Shown piece by piece: positions 8,146-15,465 of a stretch of 64,000 nt of DNA. The notes beneath the pieces are model-generated. The model had not been told where the DNA came from. It was given only the letters and a program-made list of their open reading frames with translations, and did no database searches. The stretch comes from Prauserella endophytica (GTDB taxonomy: Bacteria > Actinomycetota > Actinomycetes > Mycobacteriales > Pseudonocardiaceae): positions 248,001 to 312,000 of the forward strand of contig NZ_SWMS01000001.1 of NCBI RefSeq assembly GCF_005146945.1, written 5' to 3'. Made by a program: the position numbers and the translations under genes. The number at the start of each line of letters is the position of its first letter. Within the stretch, counting starts at the first letter, position 1.

Positions 8146-9333
8146 GTGCGGCGGCTGAGTCTGTGGATGCGGGCACACCCGATGGTCGGCGACAGCCTCA
8201 TCGCGGTGCACCTGCTCCTCATCGATATCGCGATCTTCGTCGTCACGCAGTTCGAGCCGGAGGGCGCTTCGCAGCCCTGGTACATCACCATCCCGGTCGA
8301 CATCGTGATGGTCTCCCCGCTCGTCCTGCGCAGGCGGTACCCGCTCGCGACGGCGTACGCGATCCTCGTGCTCGGGTCCGTGCACAGCGCGCTGGAGCTG
8401 GGTCTCGCCAGCGGGCTCGCGAGCGGCGTCGCGGTCTACAGCGTCGTGGTCTACGTCGGCCGCCGTCAGGGCGCGCTGTACCTCGCGCTCATGCTTGTGG
8501 TCACCGTCGTTCAGCTCTACGTGCAGCACTTCGACGACTGGCTGGTCAACATCATCGTCGCCGTGCTGGTGCTGGCGCTGTGCTGGTTGCTCGGCGAGTT
8601 CGTCGGCGCCCGGCGCGCATACCAGGCCGAGGTGGAGGCACGGCTGCACCTGCTGGAGACCGAGCGCGGCCAGGCCGCGCGGATCGCGGTCGCCGAGGAG
8701 CGCGGACGCATCGCGCGAGAGCTCCACGACGTGGTGGCCCACGCCGTCAGCGTGATCGTGGTGCACGCCGACGGCGCCTCCTACGCGCTGCGTGCCGACC
8801 CCGACCTGGCTGAACGCGCGATCCGCACGATCTCCGACACCGGCAGGGGCGCGCTCACGGAACTGAGGCGGTTGCTCGACGTGCTGCGCGGGGAGGACGA
8901 CGACGAGCCGAGGGTGCCGCAGCCCACCACCGCCGACCTCGCCGACCTCGCCGACCGGATGCGCACGGCGGGCCTCACCATCCGGCTGGAGCTGGACGAG
9001 CTGGGCGAGCTACCCGCCGGTGTGTCGCTCGGGGTGTACCGCATCGTGCAGGAGTCGCTGACCAACGCGCTCAAGCACGCGGGCCAGGGCGCGAAGGCGA
9101 CGGTGCGAGTGCGCCGCAACCCCGACGTGGTGACCGTGGACGTGACCGACGACGGCGCCGGGAAGGCGAGGCAGCTGGTGCCGAACGGGCAGGCCGCACC
9201 CCCCGCCGGGGGCAACGGGCTGATCGGCATGCGCGAGCGCGCACACGTGTACGGCGGCACGCTGCACGCGGGCCCGAGTCCCGGCGGCGGGTGGCGCGTC
9301 AGCGCCCGGCTGCCCGTTAGGTTGGACTCGTGA
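8146..9333 (+). CDS. Sensor histidine kinase, HisKA_3 family
   Basis: The 395-residue protein has about five membrane segments in residues 15-150, a linker helix, the HisKA_3 phosphoacceptor motif RELHDVVAH with His near 194, and a C-terminal HATPase_c domain (GLIGMRERAHVYGG). It autophosphorylates and passes phosphate to the response regulator that follows. The GTG start was chosen because a TACTGT -10 box stands 6 nt upstream, as in a leaderless message. ATG at 8167 is possible. The stop overlaps the regulator start (GTGA). No extracellular sensor domain is evident, so the signal is probably membrane-borne or relayed by another protein. Confidence 0.92.
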   Translation: MRRLSLWMRAHPMVGDSLIAVHLLLIDIAIFVVTQFEPEGASQPWYITIPVDIVMVSPLVLRRRYPLATAYAILVLGSVHSALELGLASGLASGVAVYSVVVYVGRRQGALYLALMLVVTVVQLYVQHFDDWLVNIIVAVLVLALCWLLGEFVGARRAYQAEVEARLHLLETERGQAARIAVAEERGRIARELHDVVAHAVSVIVVHADGASYALRADPDLAERAIRTISDTGRGALTELRRLLDVLRGEDDDEPRVPQPTTADLADLADRMRTAGLTIRLELDELGELPAGVSLGVYRIVQESLTNALKHAGQGAKATVRVRRNPDVVTVDVTDDGAGKARQLVPNGQAAPPAGGNGLIGMRERAHVYGGTLHAGPSPGGGWRVSARLPVRLDS

Positions 9334-9986
9334 TCCGGGTACTGGTGGTGGACGACCAGGAGCTCATGCGCGTCGGCTTCCGCATGGTGCTCGGCGCGCA
9401 GGACGACATCGAGGTGGCCGGCGAGGCGGGCAACGGTGCCGAGGCGGTGCGGCTCGCGGGTGAGCTGCGCCCCGACGTCGTGCTCATGGACGTGCGGATG
9501 CCCGTGCTCGACGGCGTTGAGGCGACGCGCCGCATCGTCACCGAGGGCACCTCCAAGGTTCTGGTGATGACCACGTTCGACCTCGACGAGTACGTGTACT
9601 CGGCGTTGCAGAGCGGCGCGAGCGGGTTCCTGCTCAAGGACACACCGCCCGACCACCTGGTCTCCGCGCTGCGCTCGGTCGCGGTGGGCGACGCGGTGGT
9701 CTCGCCCGCGGTCACGAGGCGGCTGCTCGACCGCTTCCTCGGCTCTGGCCGGGTGCCGCCGCGCGACGCCTCGGTGCTCGACGTGCTGACCGAGCGCGAG
9801 CGCGAGGTGCTCACGCTGATCGCGAAGGGACTGTCGAACACCGAGATCGCCTCGACACTCTTCCTGTCCGAGGCGACGGTGAAGACCCACGTGGGCCGGA
9901 TTCTCGCCAAGCTCGACCTGCGTGACCGCGTGCAGGCCGTGGTGCTCGCCTACGAGACCGGCCTCGCCCGGCCCGGCGCAGGCTAG
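9330..9986 (+). CDS. NarL/FixJ-type response regulator
   Basis: The 218-residue product has a receiver domain (acidic pair DD 8-9, phosphoacceptor Asp 54 in VLMDVRMP, Lys in LLKDTPP) and a C-terminal LuxR helix-turn-helix (LTEREREVLTLIAKGLSNTEIASTLF split around 148-175). It is translationally coupled to the kinase. Its 3' end overlaps the convergent SDR gene by 4 nt. Targets are unknown; no palindrome was recognised near its own promoter. Confidence 0.93.
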   Translation: MIRVLVVDDQELMRVGFRMVLGAQDDIEVAGEAGNGAEAVRLAGELRPDVVLMDVRMPVLDGVEATRRIVTEGTSKVLVMTTFDLDEYVYSALQSGASGFLLKDTPPDHLVSALRSVAVGDAVVSPAVTRRLLDRFLGSGRVPPRDASVLDVLTEREREVLTLIAKGLSNTEIASTLFLSEATVKTHVGRILAKLDLRDRVQAVVLAYETGLARPGAG

Positions 9987-10900
9987 CGGTACCGCGCCGG
10001 ATCGGCCTGCTCCGGGTCGAGGCCCGGCTTGACCACGTCGGCCATCCAGCGCCCGAAATCGGGCCTGCTGCCGTCGACGTCGGTGACGCCGTAGGCGCGC
10101 ATGAGGGTCCACGACGCGAGCGTCTGCCCGGCGAAGCGCTGCACCTTCGGGTCCGTGGCCAGCGCGACCACCCCGCGCGCGAGATAGGCCGGGGTCTCCG
10201 AGACCGCGAAGTGCGGATCGCTCGCGATCGCGTCCCGCCAGTTGTCCTCGGTGACACCGAAGTGGTCGAGCATCGCCTCCGAGCGCAGGAAACCCGGCGT
10301 CACCGTGAGCCCCGTGCAGCCGTGCCCGGCCAGCTCGGCGCCGAGCGCCCTGCCGATCGCGCGCACGCCCGACTTCACGAGGTAGTACGGCACCCCCGCG
10401 CCCACGTACTCGTCGCTGTCGCCGTCGGTGACCTCGATCGCGAGGCCGCCTCCGGTACGCACCAGCAGCGGCAGCAGCCGATGCAGCGCGATCAGGTGTG
10501 TCTCCAGCCCGTTGCGCACCATCGTGAGCGCCTTGTCCAGATCGGACTCCCAGTACGCCGTGCCGAACTCGGCGTAGGGATCGCCGCCCCAGACGTCGTC
10601 CACGAGCACGTCGAGCCTTCCGTCCACTTCGGAGTAGAGGCGCTCGACGAGCGCGTCGACATCGGCCACGACGCCGAAGTCGCAGCGCACCGGGATGCCC
10701 CGGCCACCCGCGGCGTCGACCAGTTCGGCCGTCTCCTCGATGGTCTCCGTCCTGCCCATCGCGGACTTCCGCTCGCGGGTCGTTCGTCCGGTGACGAACA
10801 CCGTGGCGCCCACGCGCCCGAGTTCCACCGCGATCGCCCGCCCGCACCCGCGCGTGGCCCCCGTGACCATCGCGACCTTGCCGTGCAGCGGCGTGTTCAT
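9983..10900 (-). CDS. SDR family oxidoreductase
   Basis: The 305-residue protein has the Rossmann glycine motif TGATRGCGRAIA (about 14-25) and a YYLVK segment that supplies the SDR YxxxK catalytic pair. The usual NNAG stretch is replaced by VDDVWGG, which places it in a divergent SDR subgroup. It is expected to be an NAD(P)-dependent reductase or dehydrogenase of unknown substrate. The start codon overlaps the end of the tetR gene upstream (4 nt), so both are likely co-transcribed and the TetR protein may control the enzyme. Confidence 0.85.
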   Translation of the reverse strand: MNTPLHGKVAMVTGATRGCGRAIAVELGRVGATVFVTGRTTRERKSAMGRTETIEETAELVDAAGGRGIPVRCDFGVVADVDALVERLYSEVDGRLDVLVDDVWGGDPYAEFGTAYWESDLDKALTMVRNGLETHLIALHRLLPLLVRTGGGLAIEVTDGDSDEYVGAGVPYYLVKSGVRAIGRALGAELAGHGCTGLTVTPGFLRSEAMLDHFGVTEDNWRDAIASDPHFAVSETPAYLARGVVALATDPKVQRFAGQTLASWTLMRAYGVTDVDGSRPDFGRWMADVVKPGLDPEQADPARYR

Positions 10901-11472
10901 GCGTACCAGCTCCCCACTATGGATTCGAGGTCTGCGCGCAGCCTCTGGGTCAGGTCCCCGCGCGGGCGGATCGACCAGTCGATCGCCGCGCCGTTGACCG
11001 TGGCCAGCAACGTGCGCGCGGCGAGGCCCGGCTCCGGCCCCCGCCAGCCGGTGTCCATCGCACGGAGGACCAGGCCGCGCAGTTCGGCCTCCATCGCCGC
11101 GTAGTGCTCGCCGAGCAGCGCGCGCAGCTCCTCGTCGGCGAGGTCGGCCGCGAGCTGGCCGAGGCTGTTGGCCGCCGTGGCGGCGTCGTCGAGTCCCGCG
11201 TAGACGGTCACGAGCGCGTCGAGCAGCGCCTCCCTCGGCCCCGGCGCGGCCGCGGCGGCGTCACGCATCCGGGTGACGACCTCGACCCTTCCCACCTTGC
11301 TCAGCGCCCTGAGCAGGCCCTTCTTGGAGCCGAAACGCTGCGCCACGCTGCCGACGGCGACCCCGGCCTCCCTGGCCACCTGGGCCAGCGTGAATCCGGG
11401 CCCGACCTTGCTGATCACCGCGCCGGTCGCCGAAAGCAGCCGTTCGTCGCTGATGCTCCTCGGTCGCGCCAC
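10897..11472 (-). CDS. TetR family transcriptional regulator
   Basis: The product has the TetR N-terminal helix-turn-helix (ISKVGPGFTLAQVAREAG, VGSVAQRFGSKKGLL) and a variable C-terminal ligand domain. I chose the GTG at 11472 (VARPRSISD, 191 residues). An in-frame ATG at 11496 would put eight residues inside the palindromic operator at 11477-11500 and has no ribosome site. The gene is followed with a 4-nt overlap by an SDR gene and is divergent from an ABC transporter. The operator overlaps its presumed promoter, which implies autorepression. Confidence 0.87.
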   Translation of the reverse strand: MARPRSISDERLLSATGAVISKVGPGFTLAQVAREAGVAVGSVAQRFGSKKGLLRALSKVGRVEVVTRMRDAAAAAPGPREALLDALVTVYAGLDDAATAANSLGQLAADLADEELRALLGEHYAAMEAELRGLVLRAMDTGWRGPEPGLAARTLLATVNGAAIDWSIRPRGDLTQRLRADLESIVGSWYA

Positions 11473-11476
11473 GCCA

Positions 11477-11500
11477 GTTATTGAACCACAGTTCATTAAC
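11477..11500. promoter_or_regulatory. 24-bp palindromic TetR operator candidate
   Basis: Two 10-bp half-sites, GTTATTGAAC and GTTCATTAAC, flank a 4-nt spacer (CACA). They match as inverted copies at 9 of 10 positions. The site is AT-rich against a GC-rich background and abuts the tetR start, as expected for the regulator's own operator. Confidence 0.75.
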
Positions 11501-11737
11501 CCTCGCCAGGTAGATCAGGGACAAGTCAGGGTCATCACGGATCGGCAAGGGGCGCCTCGGTCGGCCAAGCTACGACCACAGGCGAATCGGAGTTCGGTCT
11601 CGAGGATGACGCGCGAGGGCGTCTCCATCGGAAACGATGGGGTCAACGTCGGCAGACCGGCAACGGGGAAACGCCACGCAAGCCACGAACACGAAGCACG
11701 CGTCATTGCGGCGCATCGGCCGCACCAGGAGGACATG

Positions 11738-12679
11738 ATGATCGAGGCACAGGGCCTCACCAAGCGGTACGGCAAGACACTCGCGGTCGACGACCTCTCG
11801 TTCAGCGTCACGCCCGGCAAGGTCACCGGCTTCCTCGGCCCCAACGGCGCGGGCAAGTCGACCACGATGCGCATGATCCTCGGGCTCGACAACCCGACCG
11901 CGGGGCAGGTGCGCATCGGCGGCAAGCGCTACCACGAGCTGCACCATCCACTCCGGACCGTCGGCGCGCTGCTCGACGCCAAGTGGGTGCACCCCAACCG
12001 CTCGGCCAGGGCACACCTCGCGTGGATGGCGAAGTCCAACAAGATCTCGCCGCGTCGTGTCGACGAGGTACTGGAGACCGTGGGCCTGAGCGCCGTCGCC
12101 AACAAGCGTGCCGGCGGCTTCTCGCTCGGCATGTCGCAGCGGCTCGGCATCGCCGCCGCACTGCTGGGCGACCCGGAGGTGCTGCTCTTCGACGAGCCGG
12201 TGAACGGTCTCGACCCCGAGGGAATCCTCTGGATCCGCAAGTTCATGCACCGGCTCGCCGAGGAGGGCCGCACGGTCTTCGTGTCGAGCCACCTGCTCTC
12301 CGAGATGGCGCTCACCGCGAGCGAGCTGGTGGTGATCGGCAAGGGCAAACTGATCTCGCAGAGCAGCACCGACGACTTCGTCGCCCGCGCCAGCGAGAAC
12401 AGCGTCAAGGTGCGCAGCCCGCAACTCGACGTCCTGCGCGACGCGCTCACCCGCGCGAGCGCAACGGTCGCCGCCGCAGACGACGGCGTGGTGGTGTCCG
12501 GTTTGGACATCGCGAAGATCGGCGAGATCGCCATGGACAACGGCGTCGTGCTCCACGAGCTGAGCCCGCAGCGCGGCTCGCTCGAGCAGGCGTTCATGCA
12601 GATCACCGGCGACTCCGTCGAATACCACGCCGACCTCGAGGCCGAAGCGCGGCAGGCGCTGGCCCCCACAGCCAACTGA
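11738..12679 (+). CDS. ABC transporter ATP-binding protein (export type)
   Basis: The 313-residue ATPase has Walker A GPNGAGKS, signature FSLGMSQRLGIA, Walker B VLLFDEPVNGLDP and the H-loop SSHLL. It has the C-terminal extension common in antibiotic or lantibiotic export ATPases (BcrA/NatA type). AGGAGG stands 5 nt before the chosen ATG; another ATG lies 3 nt upstream. The permease gene follows after 31 nt. The tetR-SDR unit is divergent across 240 nt, so co-regulation by the TetR operator is possible but not shown. Confidence 0.92.
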   Translation: MIEAQGLTKRYGKTLAVDDLSFSVTPGKVTGFLGPNGAGKSTTMRMILGLDNPTAGQVRIGGKRYHELHHPLRTVGALLDAKWVHPNRSARAHLAWMAKSNKISPRRVDEVLETVGLSAVANKRAGGFSLGMSQRLGIAAALLGDPEVLLFDEPVNGLDPEGILWIRKFMHRLAEEGRTVFVSSHLLSEMALTASELVVIGKGKLISQSSTDDFVARASENSVKVRSPQLDVLRDALTRASATVAAADDGVVVSGLDIAKIGEIAMDNGVVLHELSPQRGSLEQAFMQITGDSVEYHADLEAEARQALAPTAN

Positions 12680-12710
12680 CGAGCCACCACCGAAACCGAG
12701 GAAACCTACG

Positions 12711-13478
12711 ATGACTCTGCTCGCAGTCGAACGCATCAAGCTGCTGTCCACGCGGTCGCCGTGGTGGTGCGCGCTCGTCGCCCTCGTGGTGACCGCCGGC
12801 TTCACCGCGCTCGTCGTCGGCAACGCCGACGAGCAGTTCCCGGCCACCGTCGCCACCACCCAGTTCGGATACAGCTTCGGACTCGCCGTGATCATGGTGC
12901 TGGCCGCGCTCGCCGTCACCACGGAGTACCGCTTCGGAACCATCCGCACCACGTTCCAGGCCATCCCGCACCGCGGCTCGGCGCTGCTCGCCAAGACCAC
13001 GGTCATCGCCGCGCTGGCGCTCGTGATCGGCGAGATCACCGCGTTCGTGTGCTGGGGCCTCTCGATGCTGCTCCAGCCCAACGCCGACCTGGCCCTCAAC
13101 AGCACCGCCGACTGGATCAACGTCGCGGGAGTCGGCGTGGTCTACGCGATCTCCGCCGTGATCGCCGCGGCCGTGGGCATCCTCGTGCGGCACAGCGCGG
13201 GCGCCATCTCGCTGCTGATGATCTACAGCCTCGCCGTGGAGAGCCTCGTCCAGCTCATTCCGAGCATCGGTGACGACATCTACGAATGGCTTCCGTTCAA
13301 CGTCGCCAACAAGTTCCTCATGGGCGACGGCGGCTCCAACTCGGGCAGGGCGGCCGACGCGGGCATGCCCCTCTCGACGAGTCCGCTGAGCCCGGGCTGG
13401 GCCCTGGCCTACTTCGCAGGCTTCGCCGCGGTGCTGCTGGCCATCGCGATCACCACCGCGAAGAAGCGCGACGCCTGA
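12711..13478 (+). CDS. ABC transporter permease (ABC-2 type)
   Basis: The 255-residue membrane protein has about six hydrophobic segments and begins ERIKLLSTRSPWW, typical of ABC-2 permeases that pair with NatA/BcrA-like ATPases. A conserved cytoplasmic TEYRFGTIRTTFQAIP segment is present after the second membrane span. A GAGG site precedes the ATG. It completes a two-gene exporter with the ATPase upstream. The substrate is unknown. Confidence 0.9.
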   Translation: MTLLAVERIKLLSTRSPWWCALVALVVTAGFTALVVGNADEQFPATVATTQFGYSFGLAVIMVLAALAVTTEYRFGTIRTTFQAIPHRGSALLAKTTVIAALALVIGEITAFVCWGLSMLLQPNADLALNSTADWINVAGVGVVYAISAVIAAAVGILVRHSAGAISLLMIYSLAVESLVQLIPSIGDDIYEWLPFNVANKFLMGDGGSNSGRAADAGMPLSTSPLSPGWALAYFAGFAAVLLAIAITTAKKRDA

Positions 13479-13553
13479 GCACACGACCACCACAGGGAAG
13501 ATCCGGACTCTGCCGCAATTCGGGGGCGGCGGGATCGGATAGGGGAGAGAAGA

Positions 13554-13592
13554 AGAGGCTCGGACCGCAATTCGGGGGCGGTCCGAGCCTCT
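13554..13592 (+). terminator. Intrinsic terminator after ABC permease
   Basis: A 15-bp perfect stem (AGAGGCTCGGACCGC with its complement) is followed by TTTCTC. A 17-nt sequence, CCGCAATTCGGGGGCGG, occupies its loop side (13565-13581) and is duplicated exactly at 13513-13529. Confidence 0.85.
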
Positions 13593-13715
13593 TTCTCGTG
13601 TGCAGCTGATTAAAAGCCGGTTAACTGTCTGTGAGGACGCCCACTGGCCACGCGAAAAGGCATCGGCGCAGGGGATATTGGGTAACACCCGTCAGGACTT
13701 CCACGGAGGTGACCC

Positions 13716-14243
13716 TTGACGGTGACAGAGATTCCCCGCCTCGAGCCGATGCCCGAGCTGGAATGGGCTCGCGCCATCGAACTGCCCCGCGACGCCGGTT
13801 CCGCGACGACCCCGGCCGAACTGCGCACCGCCTGGATACACCGGGCCCCCGAGGACCAGGTGCTGGCTCTCTACCGCGCCGCCTGCACCCCCGGGGAACC
13901 GGTGCCGTCCCCGTGGTGGCTGCGTGCCGTCGCGGCGGGGACCCTCGGCCACCGGGAGGACGGCTTCCGCATCGAGGACCGCGTCCACAAGCTGCTCGGC
14001 AGACGCCCCGGCTGGGAGTACGTGCCGTGGGCCGCCGACGGCGAGTCGGGCTACTGGGAGTTCATGCCGTCGGAGGGCGGTCGCGCCGGCCACCGCATCC
14101 CGACCACGATCCTCCCCACCGAACGCCACCCCGGCTGGATCGACGTGCTGCCCGCCCACAGCCTCACCACGCCGGAACCGATCGCGGTCGCCGGCCTCGC
14201 CGGGCTGCGCGCGCGGCTGGGGGAGTTCGAAGCGGTGCGCTGA
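13716..14243 (+). CDS. Hypothetical protein, 175 residues
   Basis: A soluble protein without signal peptide or membrane segments, rich in Pro, Arg and Trp (PSPWWLRAV, GWEYVPWAAD, YWEFMPSE). I do not recognise the family. The TTG start is supported by GGAGG six nt upstream; a GTG at 13722 is a weaker alternative. It stands between a strong terminator and trmB, with 22 nt to the next start, so it may share a transcript with trmB. Confidence 0.75.
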   Translation: MTVTEIPRLEPMPELEWARAIELPRDAGSATTPAELRTAWIHRAPEDQVLALYRAACTPGEPVPSPWWLRAVAAGTLGHREDGFRIEDRVHKLLGRRPGWEYVPWAADGESGYWEFMPSEGGRAGHRIPTTILPTERHPGWIDVLPAHSLTTPEPIAVAGLAGLRARLGEFEAVR

Positions 14244-14265
14244 GCCGCGGCTATCGTGCCTGCTC

Positions 14266-14964
14266 GTGGATAGCGAGCAGGAGCCGAGGATGCGTAGCGT
14301 CGTCAGCTACGTCAAACGCGGCGGGCGCATGACGGCCGGGCAGCAGCGCGCGTGGGAGACCAGGTGGCCCGAGCTGGGCCGCACGGTCTCCGAGCTGCCG
14401 CCGGGTCCGATCGACTTCGCCGCGTGGTTCGGCAGGCCCGCCCCCGTGATCCTCGAGATCGGCTCGGGCATGGGGGAGACCACCTCGCAGCTCGCGGCGG
14501 CATCGCCCGAGGTGAACTACGTCGCCGTGGAGGTCTACGAGGCCGGGCTCGGGCAGCTCATGCTGCGCGCCGAGCGCCTGGGCGTGGTGAACCTGCGCCT
14601 GCTGCACGGCGACGCGGTGCCGCTGCTGACCGAGCACGTCGCGAAGGAGTCACTCGCGGGCGTGCGCATCTTCTTCCCGGACCCGTGGCCGAAGAAGCGC
14701 CACCACAAGCGGCGGCTGGTGCAGCCGGACTTCGTCGCGCTGGTGGCGTCGCGGCTCGCGTCGGGCGGCACGCTGCACCTGGCCACCGACTGGGAGAACT
14801 ACGCCGAGCAGATGCTCGAGGTGTGCGGCGGCGAGCCGACGCTGCGCAACCGGTTCGACGGCTGGGCGCCGAGGCCGGAGTGGCGGCCGGTGACGAAGTT
14901 CGAGCAGCGCGCCGAGGAGGAGGGGCGCGTGAGCAGGGACCTCATCTTCGAGAAGCTGCCGTGA
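14266..14964 (+). CDS. trmB: tRNA (guanine-N7-)-methyltransferase
   Basis: The protein has the SAM-binding EIGSGMGE motif, the FFPDPWPKKRHHKRR signature of TrmB and the C-terminal TKFEQR motif (TKFEQRAEEEGR). It forms m7G46 in the tRNA variable loop. GTG at 14266 (232 residues) was chosen because TATCGT lies 8 nt upstream as for leaderless messages. ATG at 14290 with AGGAG upstream gives a 224-residue product. Its stop overlaps the marR start (GTGA). Confidence 0.94.
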   Translation: MDSEQEPRMRSVVSYVKRGGRMTAGQQRAWETRWPELGRTVSELPPGPIDFAAWFGRPAPVILEIGSGMGETTSQLAAASPEVNYVAVEVYEAGLGQLMLRAERLGVVNLRLLHGDAVPLLTEHVAKESLAGVRIFFPDPWPKKRHHKRRLVQPDFVALVASRLASGGTLHLATDWENYAEQMLEVCGGEPTLRNRFDGWAPRPEWRPVTKFEQRAEEEGRVSRDLIFEKLP

Positions 14965-15398
14965 CCGACGATTCGGTGCGCACGGCGTACCTGGTCAAAC
15001 GGCTGGAGCAGGCCGTGCGCGGGCACCTGGAGTCGGTGCTGCGGCCGCACGGGCTCACCACGGCCCAGTACACCGCGCTCACCACGCTGCGGACCCAGCC
15101 GGGGCAGTCGTCGGCGCAGCTGGCCCGGCGCTCGTTCGTCAGCGCGCAGACCATGCAGGAGCTGGTGACGAGCCTGCAACGCCGGGGGCTGGTCGAGAAG
15201 GCGCCCGCGCCCCGCAACCGTCGGGTCCTGCACATCAGCCTGACCGCTCGCGGTGAGGCGGCACTGCGCGAGCTGGACGACGAGGTGGACGCCCTCGAAC
15301 GCGAGATGCTCGCCGACCTCGACGCCGAGCAGACCGCCGCCTTCCGCGAGGCCCTCCGCGCCTGCTCCCGCCGCCTCACCCATCCGGGGACGCGGTGA
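14961..15398 (+). CDS. MarR family transcriptional regulator
   Basis: The 145-residue winged-helix protein has the MarR core (LRPHGLTTAQYTALTTL, SSAQLARRSFVSAQTMQELV, RRVLHISLTARGEAAL). It is translationally coupled to trmB, which is unusual for a regulator, and its target cannot be deduced. The stop is followed after 3 nt by a palindromic repeat that probably ends the transcript. Confidence 0.9.
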   Translation: MTDDSVRTAYLVKRLEQAVRGHLESVLRPHGLTTAQYTALTTLRTQPGQSSAQLARRSFVSAQTMQELVTSLQRRGLVEKAPAPRNRRVLHISLTARGEAALRELDDEVDALEREMLADLDAEQTAAFREALRACSRRLTHPGTR

Positions 15399-15401
15399 CT
15401 G

Positions 15402-15452
15402 CCCCCAAGGCCACCTTTGTTGCGTTGAGCGCACCGAAGGTGGCCTTGGGGG
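15402..15452. repeat. 51-bp palindromic intergenic element, copy 2
   Basis: This copy is identical to copy 1 except in the loop (TTGAG instead of TTGAA). It lies between two convergent genes, 3 nt after the marR stop and 13 nt from the FtsX-like stop, which suggests a bidirectional terminator. Confidence 0.9.
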
Positions 15453-15465
15453 ACGTTTGGTCACC

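Noticed and set aside
4403..9333. Very long plus-strand frames opposite the dynamin genes, extending into the kinase gene
   Set aside because: Translations are Arg/Leu/Gly-rich without motifs; the dynamin motifs on the other strand are unambiguous. Only the part from 8146 is coding.
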